This document shows, one piece after another, positions 18,099-26,223 of a stretch of 64,000 nt of DNA. The notes below the pieces were generated by a model that made no database searches, was not told where the DNA came from, and worked only from the letters and a program-made list of their open reading frames with translations. The first letter of the stretch is position 1; each line of letters opens with the position of its first letter. The position numbers and the translations under genes were made by a program. The DNA is from Mycobacterium lehmannii. GTDB lineage: Bacteria > Actinomycetota > Actinomycetes > Mycobacteriales > Mycobacteriaceae. Where the stretch lies: assembly GCF_002245535.1 (NCBI RefSeq), contig NZ_NKCN01000001.1, positions 372,001-436,000 on the forward strand, given 5' to 3'.

Positions 18099-19664
18099 TC
18101 AGGCAGGGCAGAACGTATCGGTGTCGGGCAGGTTGCCGCTATCGAGGTAACCCAGGACCGGCGGCAGCGCGCACGGTGAATAGATCGCGGCGCCGTGCCC
18201 GATGCCCTGCCACATCACCCGCCTGTTGGCCGACCCGGCGTTGATCACCGTGGCGGCAACCGCGGCGACGCCCTCGTTGCCGACGATCGGGTCGTTCTGG
18301 GTGCCGAGCAGCAGAACGGGAATCTTGAGGTTCTCGGGCTGCTGGGGTGTCGCACCGCTGGGCCAGTTCAGGCAATCGACCAGGTTCAGCGCGCCCACCG
18401 TGCCGAACTGCGGATACAACTTGTTCCAGGCCACGACTAATTCGCGCACCCGGTTCGGAGTGGGCCGGTTCAGCGAGTCACTGCAGCCGTTGACGAACTG
18501 GCCGTCGGTGTTACGCAGGCTCTCCGCCCGCGCGATCAGATCGGTGAACGGCGCGGGATCACCCGACTGCGCGGCCGCGATCGCGCTTGCCAGCGCATTG
18601 CTCGACTCGATGCGGTCCCCGCGGGGGTAGGCCAGCGCGGTCGAGATCGCGTTGGCCACGGTCGCAACGGCGGCGCCGTTGGGTCCACGGCCCTGGCGTG
18701 CGGCCGACAGCAGCGCGTCCACCGCGCCCTTCGGATCCGGGCCCAGCGCGCAGTTGGTCGCGGCGCACTGGGCGGCCCAGGCGTCCAGCGCGGCCTGCTC
18801 GCCCTTGACCCGCTGCTCCATCGCGGCTTCGGCGGCAATGCCCAGCGGCAGAGGAGAATCGAGCACCAGGCGCGCGACCTTGTTGGGATGCGACCCGGCG
18901 TACGCGAGCGCCACCTGCGCGCCGTTCCCGACGCCCAGCAGTGCGAGGGTGGGCACATCCCAGGTGCTGCGCAGCCGCTCGATGTCCTCGGCGGCGTGGG
19001 AGTTGTCGTAGGCCGAATCACCGGGGGCGATGGTGTCGGTGCAGCTTGTCGTCGCGGTCTGCACGATGGCGCCCAGGTTTGCCACCGGGTCGTCGCCGGA
19101 CTGGAACTGCGCCTGGTCGAGCATTTCCTGGCGATCGAACAGGTCGCGGCAGTCCAGCGCCCCGGACATGCCCATGCCGCGGCGGTCGACGGCGACGATC
19201 GGGTGGCTGTTGAGCACGTCGGTGCCCGCGCGCGACAGCCACACCGGCAGCTGCAGCGACGACGGCAGGTCCGACCCGGTCGTCATCACCACGGGGCCGG
19301 CGTCCTGGGGGGTCTGCGGTCCGCGGGCGCGCACCACACCGATGCTGACCGAGCCCGACGCACCGTTGATCGGGTCGAGGTCGGCGTCGTAGGTGGCGCA
19401 GTCCAGCGTCACACCCGGCACGTAGGGCAGGGCCGCGTCGCTGAACACCCGCGACGTGCAGTCGCGCCAGGCCAGGTCGTTTTTGGGTGCTTCGATGGCC
19501 GGCGGGCCGTCAGCGGCTTGGGCCGTCTGCGGCTCGCCCTGAGGCCCAGCCCCGGAGTCGGTGGCGAAGCGGGGATTGGCCGCCAGCCCCGGCGCGCACG
19601 CCGCGACGAACGCCACCACGGCCGCCAGGCTGAGAAGCCGAACCAGCTGACCACGCCGATGCAT
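18099..19664 (-). CDS. Secreted hydrolase-like lipoprotein (Rv2672-like, TAP family)
   Basis: About 521 aa from the ATG at 19664; a GTG three codons earlier is possible. The N terminus has a signal peptide ending in the lipobox VAAC, so an outer-membrane-leaflet or periplasmic lipoprotein is predicted. The rest matches the alpha/beta hydrolase fold of the tripeptidyl aminopeptidase/protease group, with DRRGMGMSGALDC early and a C-terminal segment LLGTQNDPIVG...GIGHGAAI supplying the Asp and His. At the nucleophile elbow, however, the sequence reads LLGVGNGAQVAL, with Gly where Ser would be expected in GxSxG. Hydrolytic activity is therefore doubtful. It sits directly upstream of aftC. Confidence 0.85.
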   Translation of the reverse strand: MHRRGQLVRLLSLAAVVAFVAACAPGLAANPRFATDSGAGPQGEPQTAQAADGPPAIEAPKNDLAWRDCTSRVFSDAALPYVPGVTLDCATYDADLDPINGASGSVSIGVVRARGPQTPQDAGPVVMTTGSDLPSSLQLPVWLSRAGTDVLNSHPIVAVDRRGMGMSGALDCRDLFDRQEMLDQAQFQSGDDPVANLGAIVQTATTSCTDTIAPGDSAYDNSHAAEDIERLRSTWDVPTLALLGVGNGAQVALAYAGSHPNKVARLVLDSPLPLGIAAEAAMEQRVKGEQAALDAWAAQCAATNCALGPDPKGAVDALLSAARQGRGPNGAAVATVANAISTALAYPRGDRIESSNALASAIAAAQSGDPAPFTDLIARAESLRNTDGQFVNGCSDSLNRPTPNRVRELVVAWNKLYPQFGTVGALNLVDCLNWPSGATPQQPENLKIPVLLLGTQNDPIVGNEGVAAVAATVINAGSANRRVMWQGIGHGAAIYSPCALPPVLGYLDSGNLPDTDTFCPA

Positions 19665-19689
19665 GCCGACCACAGTACTGATGCGCGGT

Positions 19690-20472
19690 TCAGTCGAGCC
19701 GCACGTAACGGGTGTAGAGATAGCCGTCGTCGTCGCTCAGCACATGCGCCGGGCGCATCCGCGTCAGCACCTCGCCAGGGCCGGAAGCGATGCGGGGTGC
19801 CTTGCCGCCGACCAGGAACGGGGCCACCGTCAGGCACAGCTCGTCGAGCAGGTCGTTCTCGATGAGCAGGCTCAGGATCAGCGGGCCGCCCTCGGAGAGC
19901 ACCCGCAACAACTTGCGTTCGGCCAGCGCCTGCAGCGCGGTCGCTGCGTCAACTTCGTCGCGCCGGGGGCCCGAGGCGTCGATCACCTCGGCCACCCCGC
20001 CGAGGCGTCTGCGGGTGGCGTCGCAGGCCGCAGAGCAGGTCAGGATCAGCGGCGGCACGTCGGTGCGGGTGAAGAACCGGGCGCCGGGGTCGAGGTCGCC
20101 GGATCTTGTGATGACGGCGATCGGCGGCACTTCTGCCTGGCCGCGCGCCTGGCGGGCCCCCCGCTGCGGGACGGGTACCTGCGCGCCGGAGTAGTTCTCG
20201 GTGCGCACGGTGGCTGCACCGACGAGGATGACGTCGGCGGCGTAGCGCATCTGCTCGAAGACGCTGCGGTCGCCGGCCGCTCCGAGCGCCGCGGTCTTGC
20301 CGCTGGCGGTCGCTCCGCCGTCGATGCTGGCGATCATGTTGCCGCGCACCCAGCACCTGCCCAGGTCGGCCGGGTAGGCATAGAAGTCGCTGAGCCGCCC
20401 GTCGGTGCCGTTGATCGGTGCGCCGTCGGGCCCGAGCACTGTGAACTGCGCCGCAGGGGCGGTATCGGGCAT
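19690..20472 (-). CDS. RibD C-terminal-like pyrimidine/dihydrofolate reductase family protein
   Basis: About 260 aa from the ATG at 20472; the longer frame upstream enters the divergent zapE gene. It belongs to the RibD reductase-domain family, with MIASIDGGATASG near residue 50, DVILVGAATVRTENY for the NADPH pocket, and VLSEGGPLILSLLI near the C terminus. No deaminase zinc motif is present, so this is a stand-alone reductase. The M. tuberculosis counterpart (Rv2671) is reported to have weak dihydrofolate reductase activity and to contribute to antifolate tolerance; I cite that from memory. Only 34 bp separate it from zapE, so the two share a divergent promoter region. Confidence 0.88.
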   Translation of the reverse strand: MPDTAPAAQFTVLGPDGAPINGTDGRLSDFYAYPADLGRCWVRGNMIASIDGGATASGKTAALGAAGDRSVFEQMRYAADVILVGAATVRTENYSGAQVPVPQRGARQARGQAEVPPIAVITRSGDLDPGARFFTRTDVPPLILTCSAACDATRRRLGGVAEVIDASGPRRDEVDAATALQALAERKLLRVLSEGGPLILSLLIENDLLDELCLTVAPFLVGGKAPRIASGPGEVLTRMRPAHVLSDDDGYLYTRYVRLD

Positions 20473-20506
20473 GAAGATGATTGCAGCACGTCGATAGGGT
20501 GCGTGC

Positions 20507-21526
20507 ATGGACGGGTCCGAAGCGGTGCAGCATCTCGTCGACCGCCACCCCGCCGTCACTCCGGACCGATTGATCGCCCAACTTGCGCCGCCACCCACGT
20601 TCTCCGACGTCAGTTTCGACACCTACATCCCCGATCCCGCCGAACCGTCCCAGGCCGCGGCGGTGCAGTCATGCCTGCGGTTCTGCGATCAGGCACAGCA
20701 GCGCCGCGCGGGTAAGAAGAAGCTGTTCGGCCGCCGTGAAGTGTTGCCTGGTGTCGGGCTGTATCTGGACGGGGGCTTCGGCGTCGGCAAGACGCACCTG
20801 CTGGCTTCGTCGTACTACCGGTTACCGGGACCGAAGGCGTTCGCCACCTTCGGCGAATTGACTCAACTGGCAAGCGTTTTCGGATTCGCCGAGTGCATCG
20901 AATTGCTGGCCGACTACGTCGTGGTCTGCATCGACGAGTTCGAACTCGACGACCCGGGCAACACGACGCTGATTTCGCGGCTGCTCTCACAGCTTGTCGA
21001 GCGCGGGGTGTCGGTGGCCGCCACGTCGAACACGCTGCCCGAGCAACTGGGGGAGGGGCGGTTCGCGGCCCAGGATTTTCTGCGTGAGATCAACACGCTG
21101 GCAGCCATTTTCGAGACGGTGCGCATCGACGGGCCGGACTATCGCCACCGGGATCTGCCGCCCGCTCCCGAACCGCTTGCAGACGCCGAGGTCCGCGAGC
21201 GCGCCGCGCGGTCACCGGGGGCGACGCTCGACGACTTCGACGCACTGTGCGCGCATCTGGCGACCATGCACCCGTCGCGGTACCTGACGTTGATCGAAGG
21301 TGTCGCGACGGTCTTCCTCACCGGCGTGCACACGGTCGACGACCAGAATGTGGCCCTGCGCCTGGTGTCGCTGACCGACCGGCTGTACGACGCGGGGATT
21401 CCGGTCGTGGCGTCGGGCGCCAAGCTCGACACCATCTTCAGCGACGAGATGCTGGCCGGCGGGTTCCGCAAGAAGTACCTGCGCGCGACGTCCCGGTTGC
21501 TCGCGTTGTCGCGGGAGCCCCTTTGA
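20507..21526 (+). CDS. zapE: ZapE/AFG1-like cell-division ATPase
   Basis: A 339-aa P-loop ATPase of the AFG1/ZapE family. Walker A is GGFGVGKTHL (about residues 89-98) and Walker B is VVVCIDEFELDD (about 139-150), followed by the family's sensor region with ATSNTLPEQLGEGRF. In Escherichia coli, ZapE acts at the Z-ring during constriction; AFG1 relatives are linked to protein quality control. The start ATG (MDGSEAVQHLVDR) lies just outside the divergent reductase gene. From memory it corresponds to Rv2670c. Confidence 0.92.
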   Translation: MDGSEAVQHLVDRHPAVTPDRLIAQLAPPPTFSDVSFDTYIPDPAEPSQAAAVQSCLRFCDQAQQRRAGKKKLFGRREVLPGVGLYLDGGFGVGKTHLLASSYYRLPGPKAFATFGELTQLASVFGFAECIELLADYVVVCIDEFELDDPGNTTLISRLLSQLVERGVSVAATSNTLPEQLGEGRFAAQDFLREINTLAAIFETVRIDGPDYRHRDLPPAPEPLADAEVRERAARSPGATLDDFDALCAHLATMHPSRYLTLIEGVATVFLTGVHTVDDQNVALRLVSLTDRLYDAGIPVVASGAKLDTIFSDEMLAGGFRKKYLRATSRLLALSREPL

Positions 21527-21593
21527 TCGCGAACGTGGGTTACCCGCACGCCTTTCGCGGCCGGCACGTGCGTCGAGCCCACACTCGGCCCCG

Positions 21594-22124
21594 CTAAAAC
21601 GGCCGCACCATCACGTAGTCGTTCTCGACGGCCGCGCCCAACCGGAAGGTCTTCGTGCCGCTGACCGAAAATCCGTGCTTGGCGTAGAACCGCTGCGCGC
21701 GCTGGTTCTGCTGGTTGACGCCCAGCCACACCGCGGCGGCGCCCAGTTCGTCGGCCTTGCGCACCGCCTCGGACATCAGCGCGGTCGCCACCCCGGAGCC
21801 GTGGTGCTCGGGCAGCACATAGATCTTCGACACCTCGACCGCCGGGCGGGGCTCGACCGCGCGCTGGACGTCGGGGTCGTCGGGCACACCCCGAATCAGC
21901 ATGGCGTAGCCGGTGATTGACGCGCCGGTGCGCGCGACGAGCACCACGCGGTCGGGGTCGACGAGGTAGTCGCGGAAGCGCGATTGCGACAGGTTCTCCT
22001 CGACGAACGCTGCGATGTTGTCGGGAGTCACCGCCGGGGGACAGGCGAGCGGAAACGTGCGGGCGGCGACGTCGGCGAGTTCGGGCAGGTCGGCGTCGAC
22101 GGCCCCCGTGACGTCAATGCCCAA
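21594..22124 (-). CDS. GNAT family N-acetyltransferase
   Basis: A 176-aa acetyltransferase of the GNAT fold. The acetyl-CoA-binding strand and loop read VSKIYVLPEHHGSGVATALM, and the last strand-helix shows WLGVNQQNQRAQRFYAKHGF, both typical of the family. The acceptor is unknown. The frame begins with a TTG at 22124, six bases after the stop of the upstream exported-protein gene. No other good start fits the family N terminus (IDVTGAVDADLPEL). The tight spacing suggests the two are cotranscribed. Confidence 0.88.
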   Translation of the reverse strand: MGIDVTGAVDADLPELADVAARTFPLACPPAVTPDNIAAFVEENLSQSRFRDYLVDPDRVVLVARTGASITGYAMLIRGVPDDPDVQRAVEPRPAVEVSKIYVLPEHHGSGVATALMSEAVRKADELGAAAVWLGVNQQNQRAQRFYAKHGFSVSGTKTFRLGAAVENDYVMVRPF

Positions 22125-22130
22125 CGGCGA

Positions 22131-22622
22131 CTACACGTTCCACTGAGCCAGGTGCTCGCCGGTGATCTTGTCGAGCAGCACCACGTTGGACACCAGGTCG
22201 CGGTAGCAATCCCAGAACACCGCGCCACTGACCGTGGACCCGGCCGGTGCGTTCCCCAGCTGAGGTTGCAGCGCATCCGGAGCGTCGGTGTTGCGTGGTT
22301 CGTAGCTGTCGCCGGTCGGCGTCACACCGCGGAAGCTGTAGGTGATCGACTGCGCGTACGGCGTCGGCACCTGGACGGAATGCACGGTCACCCAGGCTCG
22401 CCAGACCTGCTGACGCGGGGGGCGTGGGGCATAGCCGAACCCGGGCGGGATCGGCGACGGATCGACGCTGTGCACGGTGATGTCGGCGACCAGACCCTTG
22501 AACTTCACTTGCAAGGTGTCGCCGAGCCTGCCGATCGGGGCGGTCACCGCCGATGCGGGCGCAGCGACGATCCCGGCGGCAGTCGCCACGGCGACCACGA
22601 GGAGCACGAACCAGCGACGCAT
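22131..22622 (-). CDS. Exported MPT63-like (DUF1942-like) protein
   Basis: A 163-aa protein with a Sec signal peptide (MRRWFV, hydrophobic core, cleavage near ASAVTA). The mature domain is beta-rich, with ITVHSVDPS and RAWVTVHSVQVP strands, and resembles the small immunoglobulin-like secreted antigen family that includes MPT63. From memory it matches Rv2668. Two cysteines or fewer are present, so it is not disulphide-rich. Its function is unknown. The ATG at 22622 is chosen because the upstream part of the frame lacks protein-like sequence and the signal peptide begins here. Confidence 0.8.
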   Translation of the reverse strand: MRRWFVLLVVAVATAAGIVAAPASAVTAPIGRLGDTLQVKFKGLVADITVHSVDPSPIPPGFGYAPRPPRQQVWRAWVTVHSVQVPTPYAQSITYSFRGVTPTGDSYEPRNTDAPDALQPQLGNAPAGSTVSGAVFWDCYRDLVSNVVLLDKITGEHLAQWNV

Positions 22623-22687
22623 CTCCGAATGATCGCACAGACTGAAACCTGTTACAGATGCTTCCAGGCAGGACCACGGGCGAGACC

Positions 22688-23281
22688 TCAGGCGGCCTCG
22701 AGGCTCAGCAGCGTCGACTTCGCCTGCGGGCCGCCGACGTACTGTCCGGACGTCCCGTCCGAGCGCACGACGCGATGGCAGGGAATCACCACCGGCAGGG
22801 GATTGCGGGCGCACGCGCTTCCCACCGCCCGCACGGCGCGGGGGTTGCCGACGGCGGCGGCGACGCTCGCATAGCTCGCGCGTTGTCCGTAGCCGATGTC
22901 GCGGAGATGTTCGATCACACTGAGGCGGAAGCCCGCGGCCAGCCGTAGGTCGATTGGCACCTCGAACGCGGTGCGTTTCTTGGCGAAGTACTCGTCGAGT
23001 TGGCGGGCGACGGTGTCGAGTCGGGCGGGTGCTTGCAGGACACGCGGACTGACGACCTCCGCCAGCCGGGTGAGCACCGCGTCGTGGCCCTCGATATCAA
23101 AGGCGACGCGGACCAGTCCGACGGTGGTGGCCGCCAGCAGGAGCGGGCCCACGGGGCTGTCGATCATGCGGTAGGCGACGTCGAGCACGCCCTGGTCGTC
23201 GGCGGCGCGTTCCAGCTGTCGGTGCAACCGGTCGAGCGTTGCGGTATCGGGGCTCAGTTCATCGAAAAGGTTGGTAGTCAT
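22688..23281 (-). CDS. ogt: Methylated-DNA--protein-cysteine methyltransferase
   Basis: A 197-aa suicide DNA-repair protein that removes alkyl groups from O6-alkylguanine onto its own cysteine. The active-site motif is VIPCHRVV, preceded by the helix-turn-helix segment typical of the C-terminal domain (YASVAAAVGNPRAVRAVGSA). The ATG overlaps the stop of the upstream sigma factor (ATGA), which implies coupled translation. The N-terminal half (about 1-105) is the usual weakly conserved domain. It has no AraC-type or AlkA domain, so it is not a full Ada regulator; the sigma factor may play the regulatory part. Confidence 0.92.
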   Translation of the reverse strand: MTTNLFDELSPDTATLDRLHRQLERAADDQGVLDVAYRMIDSPVGPLLLAATTVGLVRVAFDIEGHDAVLTRLAEVVSPRVLQAPARLDTVARQLDEYFAKKRTAFEVPIDLRLAAGFRLSVIEHLRDIGYGQRASYASVAAAVGNPRAVRAVGSACARNPLPVVIPCHRVVRSDGTSGQYVGGPQAKSTLLSLEAA

Positions 23282-23757
23282 CGGCTTTCCTCACGGTAGA
23301 TCTTGCGCAGGGTCTTGACGCCGTCGGCCGCGGCGCGGCGGGCGGCGTCGGGGGAGTTGCGGAGCAGCCCGGCGATCTCGGCGAACGGCAGGCCTGCGAT
23401 GTGGTGGTAGGCCACGGCCTGGCGCTGCTTGGCGGGCAGCCGAGACAGCGCATCCCACAGGTCGGGGTCGCGGGAGGCGGGGTCCGCCCCCGGTGCCGGC
23501 CGTTCCGGCATCGAGTCGGTGGGCGTGGGTCTGCGGGAGCGCGCGCGGCCGGCGTCGAGGGCGCGCCGGTGCGCGATCGTGACGAGCCACGCCTCGACAT
23601 TGGCGTCGGCCGGCAACTGCGGGTAGGCGCGCAACGCGGATAAGAACGTCTCCGACCAGGCGTCCTCGGCGTCGACGGGACCGACGACCGCGCGGCAGAC
23701 CCGCAGCACGGTCGGGCCGTGCTCGGCCACCACGTCTTCGAACGGTCGCACCCTCAC
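23278..23757 (-). CDS. ECF-type RNA polymerase sigma factor
   Basis: About 159 aa from the GTG at 23757; a second GTG lies two codons later. Region 2 covers about residues 10-70 (VDAEDAWSETFLSALRAY, VEAWLVTIAHRRALDA) and region 4 about 105-155 (LWDALSRLPAKQRQAVAYHHIAGLPFAEIA, RNSPDAARRAA). No anti-sigma factor gene is adjacent. The gene overlaps ogt by four bases and starts 35 bp after the clpC2 stop on the same strand. A clpC2-sigma-ogt operon is plausible. The longer open frame upstream is only an overlap with clpC2. Confidence 0.88.
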   Translation of the reverse strand: MRVRPFEDVVAEHGPTVLRVCRAVVGPVDAEDAWSETFLSALRAYPQLPADANVEAWLVTIAHRRALDAGRARSRRPTPTDSMPERPAPGADPASRDPDLWDALSRLPAKQRQAVAYHHIAGLPFAEIAGLLRNSPDAARRAAADGVKTLRKIYREESR

Positions 23758-23792
23758 ATCATGTAGACGTCGAAGGGTGGGCAGGTGTGAGA

Positions 23793-24518
23793 TCAGTCCT
23801 TGGTGAACACCTGCAGAGCGTCGAGGAGTTCGCTTTCGAAGCGGTCCTTGTCGACACCGGCGCGGTGCAGCGGCCCGTCGTCGGCCTCGGCTTCCCACAG
23901 GGCCAGCAGGATGTGCTCGGTCCCGACGTAGTTGTGCCCCAGGCGAAGTGCTTGACGGAACGTCAGCTCGAGCACCTTTTTGGCGGCGCTGCCGAACGGG
24001 ATCAGCGTGGGAAGCTCCCCGTCGGCCGGCGACGGCAACGACACCACCTGCGACACCGCGTCCGAGCCGACGCCCTGGCCGGCGAGCAGCTTGGCGGCCA
24101 GTCCGTCGGGATCCTTGGACAACGCCAGCAGGAGATGATCCGACCCGATCTCGGGATTGCCGGCCGCGTGTGCGATGTTCTGGGCCTCGACGACGACGTT
24201 GCGGGCGCGGGGGGTGAACCGACCGAAGCCCGCATTGGGGTCGAGAAGATCGGCGTCGGTGGGTGTCTTGGGGGCGAAGCGCTTCTGCGCGGCCTGTTTG
24301 GTGACGCCCATGCACTTGCCGATGTCGGTCCACGACGCTCCCGAGCGGCGGGCCTGATCGACGAAATGGCCGATCAGGTGATCGGCGATCTCGCCGAGTG
24401 ACTCCGCGGCCAGCACCGCGTCGGTGAGCTGGTCAAGGGGTTCGGAGTGCACGGTCTTGATGACGTCGATGAGGTCGTCGAGCCGGACCGGGTTGGTGAT
24501 CTTGGCGGGCTGCGTCAT
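23793..24518 (-). CDS. clpC2: ClpC2, Clp N-domain protein with DNA-binding N terminus
   Basis: A 241-aa protein with no ATPase domain. The N-terminal part (about 20-85) contains a helix-turn-helix-like segment, SGASWTDIGKCMGVTKQAAQKRF; the rest is a Clp N-domain (FTPRARNVVVEAQNIAHAAG, IGSDHLLLALSKDP, LGHNYVGTEHILLALWE). From the literature as I recall it, mycobacterial ClpC2 binds ClpC1-targeting cyclic peptides such as cyclomarin, acts as a decoy, and controls its own expression. Two matching palindromes directly upstream of the ATG at 24518 fit that autoregulation. The gene corresponds to Rv2667. Confidence 0.93.
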   Translation of the reverse strand: MTQPAKITNPVRLDDLIDVIKTVHSEPLDQLTDAVLAAESLGEIADHLIGHFVDQARRSGASWTDIGKCMGVTKQAAQKRFAPKTPTDADLLDPNAGFGRFTPRARNVVVEAQNIAHAAGNPEIGSDHLLLALSKDPDGLAAKLLAGQGVGSDAVSQVVSLPSPADGELPTLIPFGSAAKKVLELTFRQALRLGHNYVGTEHILLALWEAEADDGPLHRAGVDKDRFESELLDALQVFTKD

Positions 24519-24520
24519 GG

Positions 24521-24539
24521 CGTCAACCCTAGGTTGACG
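24521..24539. promoter_or_regulatory. Operator palindrome 1 upstream of clpC2
   Basis: Perfect inverted repeat CGTCAACC-CTA-GGTTGACG, ending three bases before the clpC2 start codon (minus strand). A second copy with the same arms lies 29 bp away. The position would block a promoter with a very short or absent leader. The likely binder is ClpC2 itself, through its helix-turn-helix; that link is inference. Confidence 0.85.
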
Positions 24540-24549
24540 GCCGATTGTG

Positions 24550-24568
24550 CGTCAACCGTTGGTTGACG
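24550..24568. promoter_or_regulatory. Operator palindrome 2 upstream of clpC2
   Basis: Second copy of the palindrome, CGTCAACC-GTT-GGTTGACG, with arms identical to the copy at 24521-24539 and a different 3-base centre. It overlaps the stop codon of the SRPBCC gene, so that gene's 3' end and the clpC2 control region are shared. Centre-to-centre spacing is 29 bp, close to three helical turns. Confidence 0.85.
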
Positions 24569-25040
24569 ATCGCGGATATCCGCGTCGGACCGTGCGGTCG
24601 AGGATGCCCAGCGTCGCGCGCAACGCGCTTTCGGAAATGACGGGGAAGATCCCCGCGTCGCGCCAGTGCTGGTCGATGTCGGACCAGTCGTAGAACGACG
24701 TCACGAGCGTGCCGTCGTCGGCGGGTTCGAGGCGGTAGCCGTAGACATGACCGATCTGCGGGCGGATCCGGCCCAGGATCGTCCAGGAGATCACGCTGTC
24801 CTGTTCGTAGTCGCGGATCGAGACGGTGACGTCGTACTTGCCCATGGGGAAGTCGTTGAGCGCTTCGCGGTCCATGTGCACGACGAAGCTGTCTCCGGCG
24901 GCGCGAACCGGTTCGCCTTCGGCGTCCTGCAGCATGCCGCTCGCGTCGATTGCCACATGCCCCTGGGGATCGGTCAGCACGGCGAAGATATCGGGTGCGG
25001 GTGCGGCGATGGTCCGCTGGACTTCGATGCGATCGGTCAT
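24552..25040 (-). CDS. SRPBCC (START-like) family protein
   Basis: About 162 aa from the ATG at 25040 (MTDRIEVQRTIAAP). It fits the polyketide-cyclase/START superfamily: an N-terminal strand with RTIAAPAPDIFAVLTDP, a central WTILGRIRPQIGHVYGYRLEP and a C-terminal long helix. Such proteins bind hydrophobic ligands, but no catalytic role can be read here. The upstream extension of the frame is not protein-like. It is divergent from the small AraC-type regulator 76 bp away, which could control it. Confidence 0.82.
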   Translation of the reverse strand: MTDRIEVQRTIAAPAPDIFAVLTDPQGHVAIDASGMLQDAEGEPVRAAGDSFVVHMDREALNDFPMGKYDVTVSIRDYEQDSVISWTILGRIRPQIGHVYGYRLEPADDGTLVTSFYDWSDIDQHWRDAGIFPVISESALRATLGILDRTVRRGYPRSSTNG

Positions 25041-25116
25041 CAGCAAATCATGCCCCGAATGTGAAACGTCGCGGAAGTCGTTTCGGTCATAGCGGTCGGG
25101 GTATTCGCCAGTTGCT

Positions 25117-25470
25117 ATGCGCAACCACGTGGACCCCGCTCGCGTTCAGTCCGCCCTGCTGCGGCGCGCGGTCACGTTCATCAACGAGAACGCCCACAGG
25201 GAAATAACACTCAGGGATATTGCCACTGCCGTCAATGTGACGCCACGCTCGGTGCAGTACGCGTTCCGGCGACATCTGGGCACCACGCCGCTGGAGTATC
25301 TCCGGCGCGTGCGACTCGACCGAGCCCACCGCGAACTGCAAACAGCGGACCCGCGCAGCGACACCGTGATGGCGATCGCGGGACGGTGGGGATTCACTCA
25401 CGCAGGCCGGTTCAGCGGCGTGTACAAACGCACTTACGGGACTCCGCCGAGCGAGACGTTGCGGGCCTGA
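25117..25470 (+). CDS. Short AraC-family DNA-binding protein (HTH domain only)
   Basis: A 117-aa protein consisting almost entirely of an AraC/XylS DNA-binding domain. The two helix-turn-helix units are visible: EITLRDIATAVNVTPRSVQYAFRR, and the second around MAIAGRWGFTHAGRFSGVYKRTYG. AraC regulators normally carry an N-terminal ligand domain of 150 residues or more, which is absent here, so sensing must come from elsewhere or not at all. It faces the divergent SRPBCC gene across 76 bp. A start ATG at 25117 fits the first helix (VQSALLRRAVTFINENAHR). Confidence 0.85.
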   Translation: MRNHVDPARVQSALLRRAVTFINENAHREITLRDIATAVNVTPRSVQYAFRRHLGTTPLEYLRRVRLDRAHRELQTADPRSDTVMAIAGRWGFTHAGRFSGVYKRTYGTPPSETLRA

Positions 25471-25473
25471 CGG

Positions 25474-25899
25474 TTATCTCGGGAAGAAGCCTTCGCGGGT
25501 GAAGAAGCCGGGCTGCCATCCGCGTGCGCCGAGGCAGAGCATCGGGCGGCCGTCGGGCGTCTGGGCGGCGGCTTGAGGCTTGGGGCAGGGCGCTCCGACG
25601 TCTTGGACGCCGAACAGTTCGTACGAGGCTTGCCAGAATCCCTGGTTGGTCGGGATCGGCGGCCACTGGTTCTCGATCCAGCGGCACTGCAGAACTTCGC
25701 CGCCTGGTCCGCGCCCGAAGGTGAACCGCTCGAGGTTGAAGCACGGCCCAGTGAGGTGGGCGTCGTAGTTCATGCCCGGCACGTCGGAGGCGTAGCGGCC
25801 TGGAGTGTCGGGGTAGTCGGTGTCATCAGCGGAAGCGAGCGGGGCCGCACAGATGGCGGCGCCGGCGATCGCGGCGGCGGCGAGCAGTTGGCGAATCAT
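25474..25899 (-). CDS. Secreted protein, function unknown
   Basis: A 141-aa protein with a clean Sec signal peptide (MIRQLLAAAAIAGAA, cleavage near ASADD). The mature part is rich in Pro, Gly and aromatic residues and holds four cysteines (GPCFN, LQCRW, APCPK, MLCLG), suggesting two disulphides. It resembles the many small secreted proteins of mycobacteria without a known role. It converges on the AraC-type gene with only three bases between stops. Confidence 0.8.
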   Translation of the reverse strand: MIRQLLAAAAIAGAAICAAPLASADDTDYPDTPGRYASDVPGMNYDAHLTGPCFNLERFTFGRGPGGEVLQCRWIENQWPPIPTNQGFWQASYELFGVQDVGAPCPKPQAAAQTPDGRPMLCLGARGWQPGFFTREGFFPR

Positions 25900-26223
25900 G
25901 TCCCACCCTCGATGTCAGGACCGGTCGGTCTCCGCAAAGCGTAGTAGGTGCGACGCGGCGGCTGACCCTTTTCCCATCACTGCACGCAGAACCGGCGATT
26001 GTGGAGGGCGCGGGGGTGTTCTCGCCTGTGTAGCCCGTGCGGCGGCGGCGTGTCGAAAGCCTGCTGCCCAGGTGCGGCGAAGTCCTGACGTCGCGGATTC
26101 AACTGCGCGATTACCGGGAAGCCTCATTGACATGCGCTTACAAGCGGCTTCACGTCATGCGCATGTCGGCGCGGAGGGCAGTTCGGCTTGGAACGATTTT
26201 CGACTCGGTGAGGAACGGGGCAA
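25900..26223. other. Non-coding stretch at the left end of the accessory region
   Basis: 324 bp without a convincing gene. The right end supplies the GAGGAA-type ribosome binding site of the following small membrane protein. I see no strong promoter, repeat or hairpin. Short frames here lack good starts and protein-like composition. Confidence 0.6.

Noticed and set aside
23758..24333. Extension of the sigma-factor frame to 351 residues
   Set aside because: The extra part is antisense-like, arginine-rich and overlaps clpC2 in another frame; sigma region 2 begins right after the GTG at 23757.
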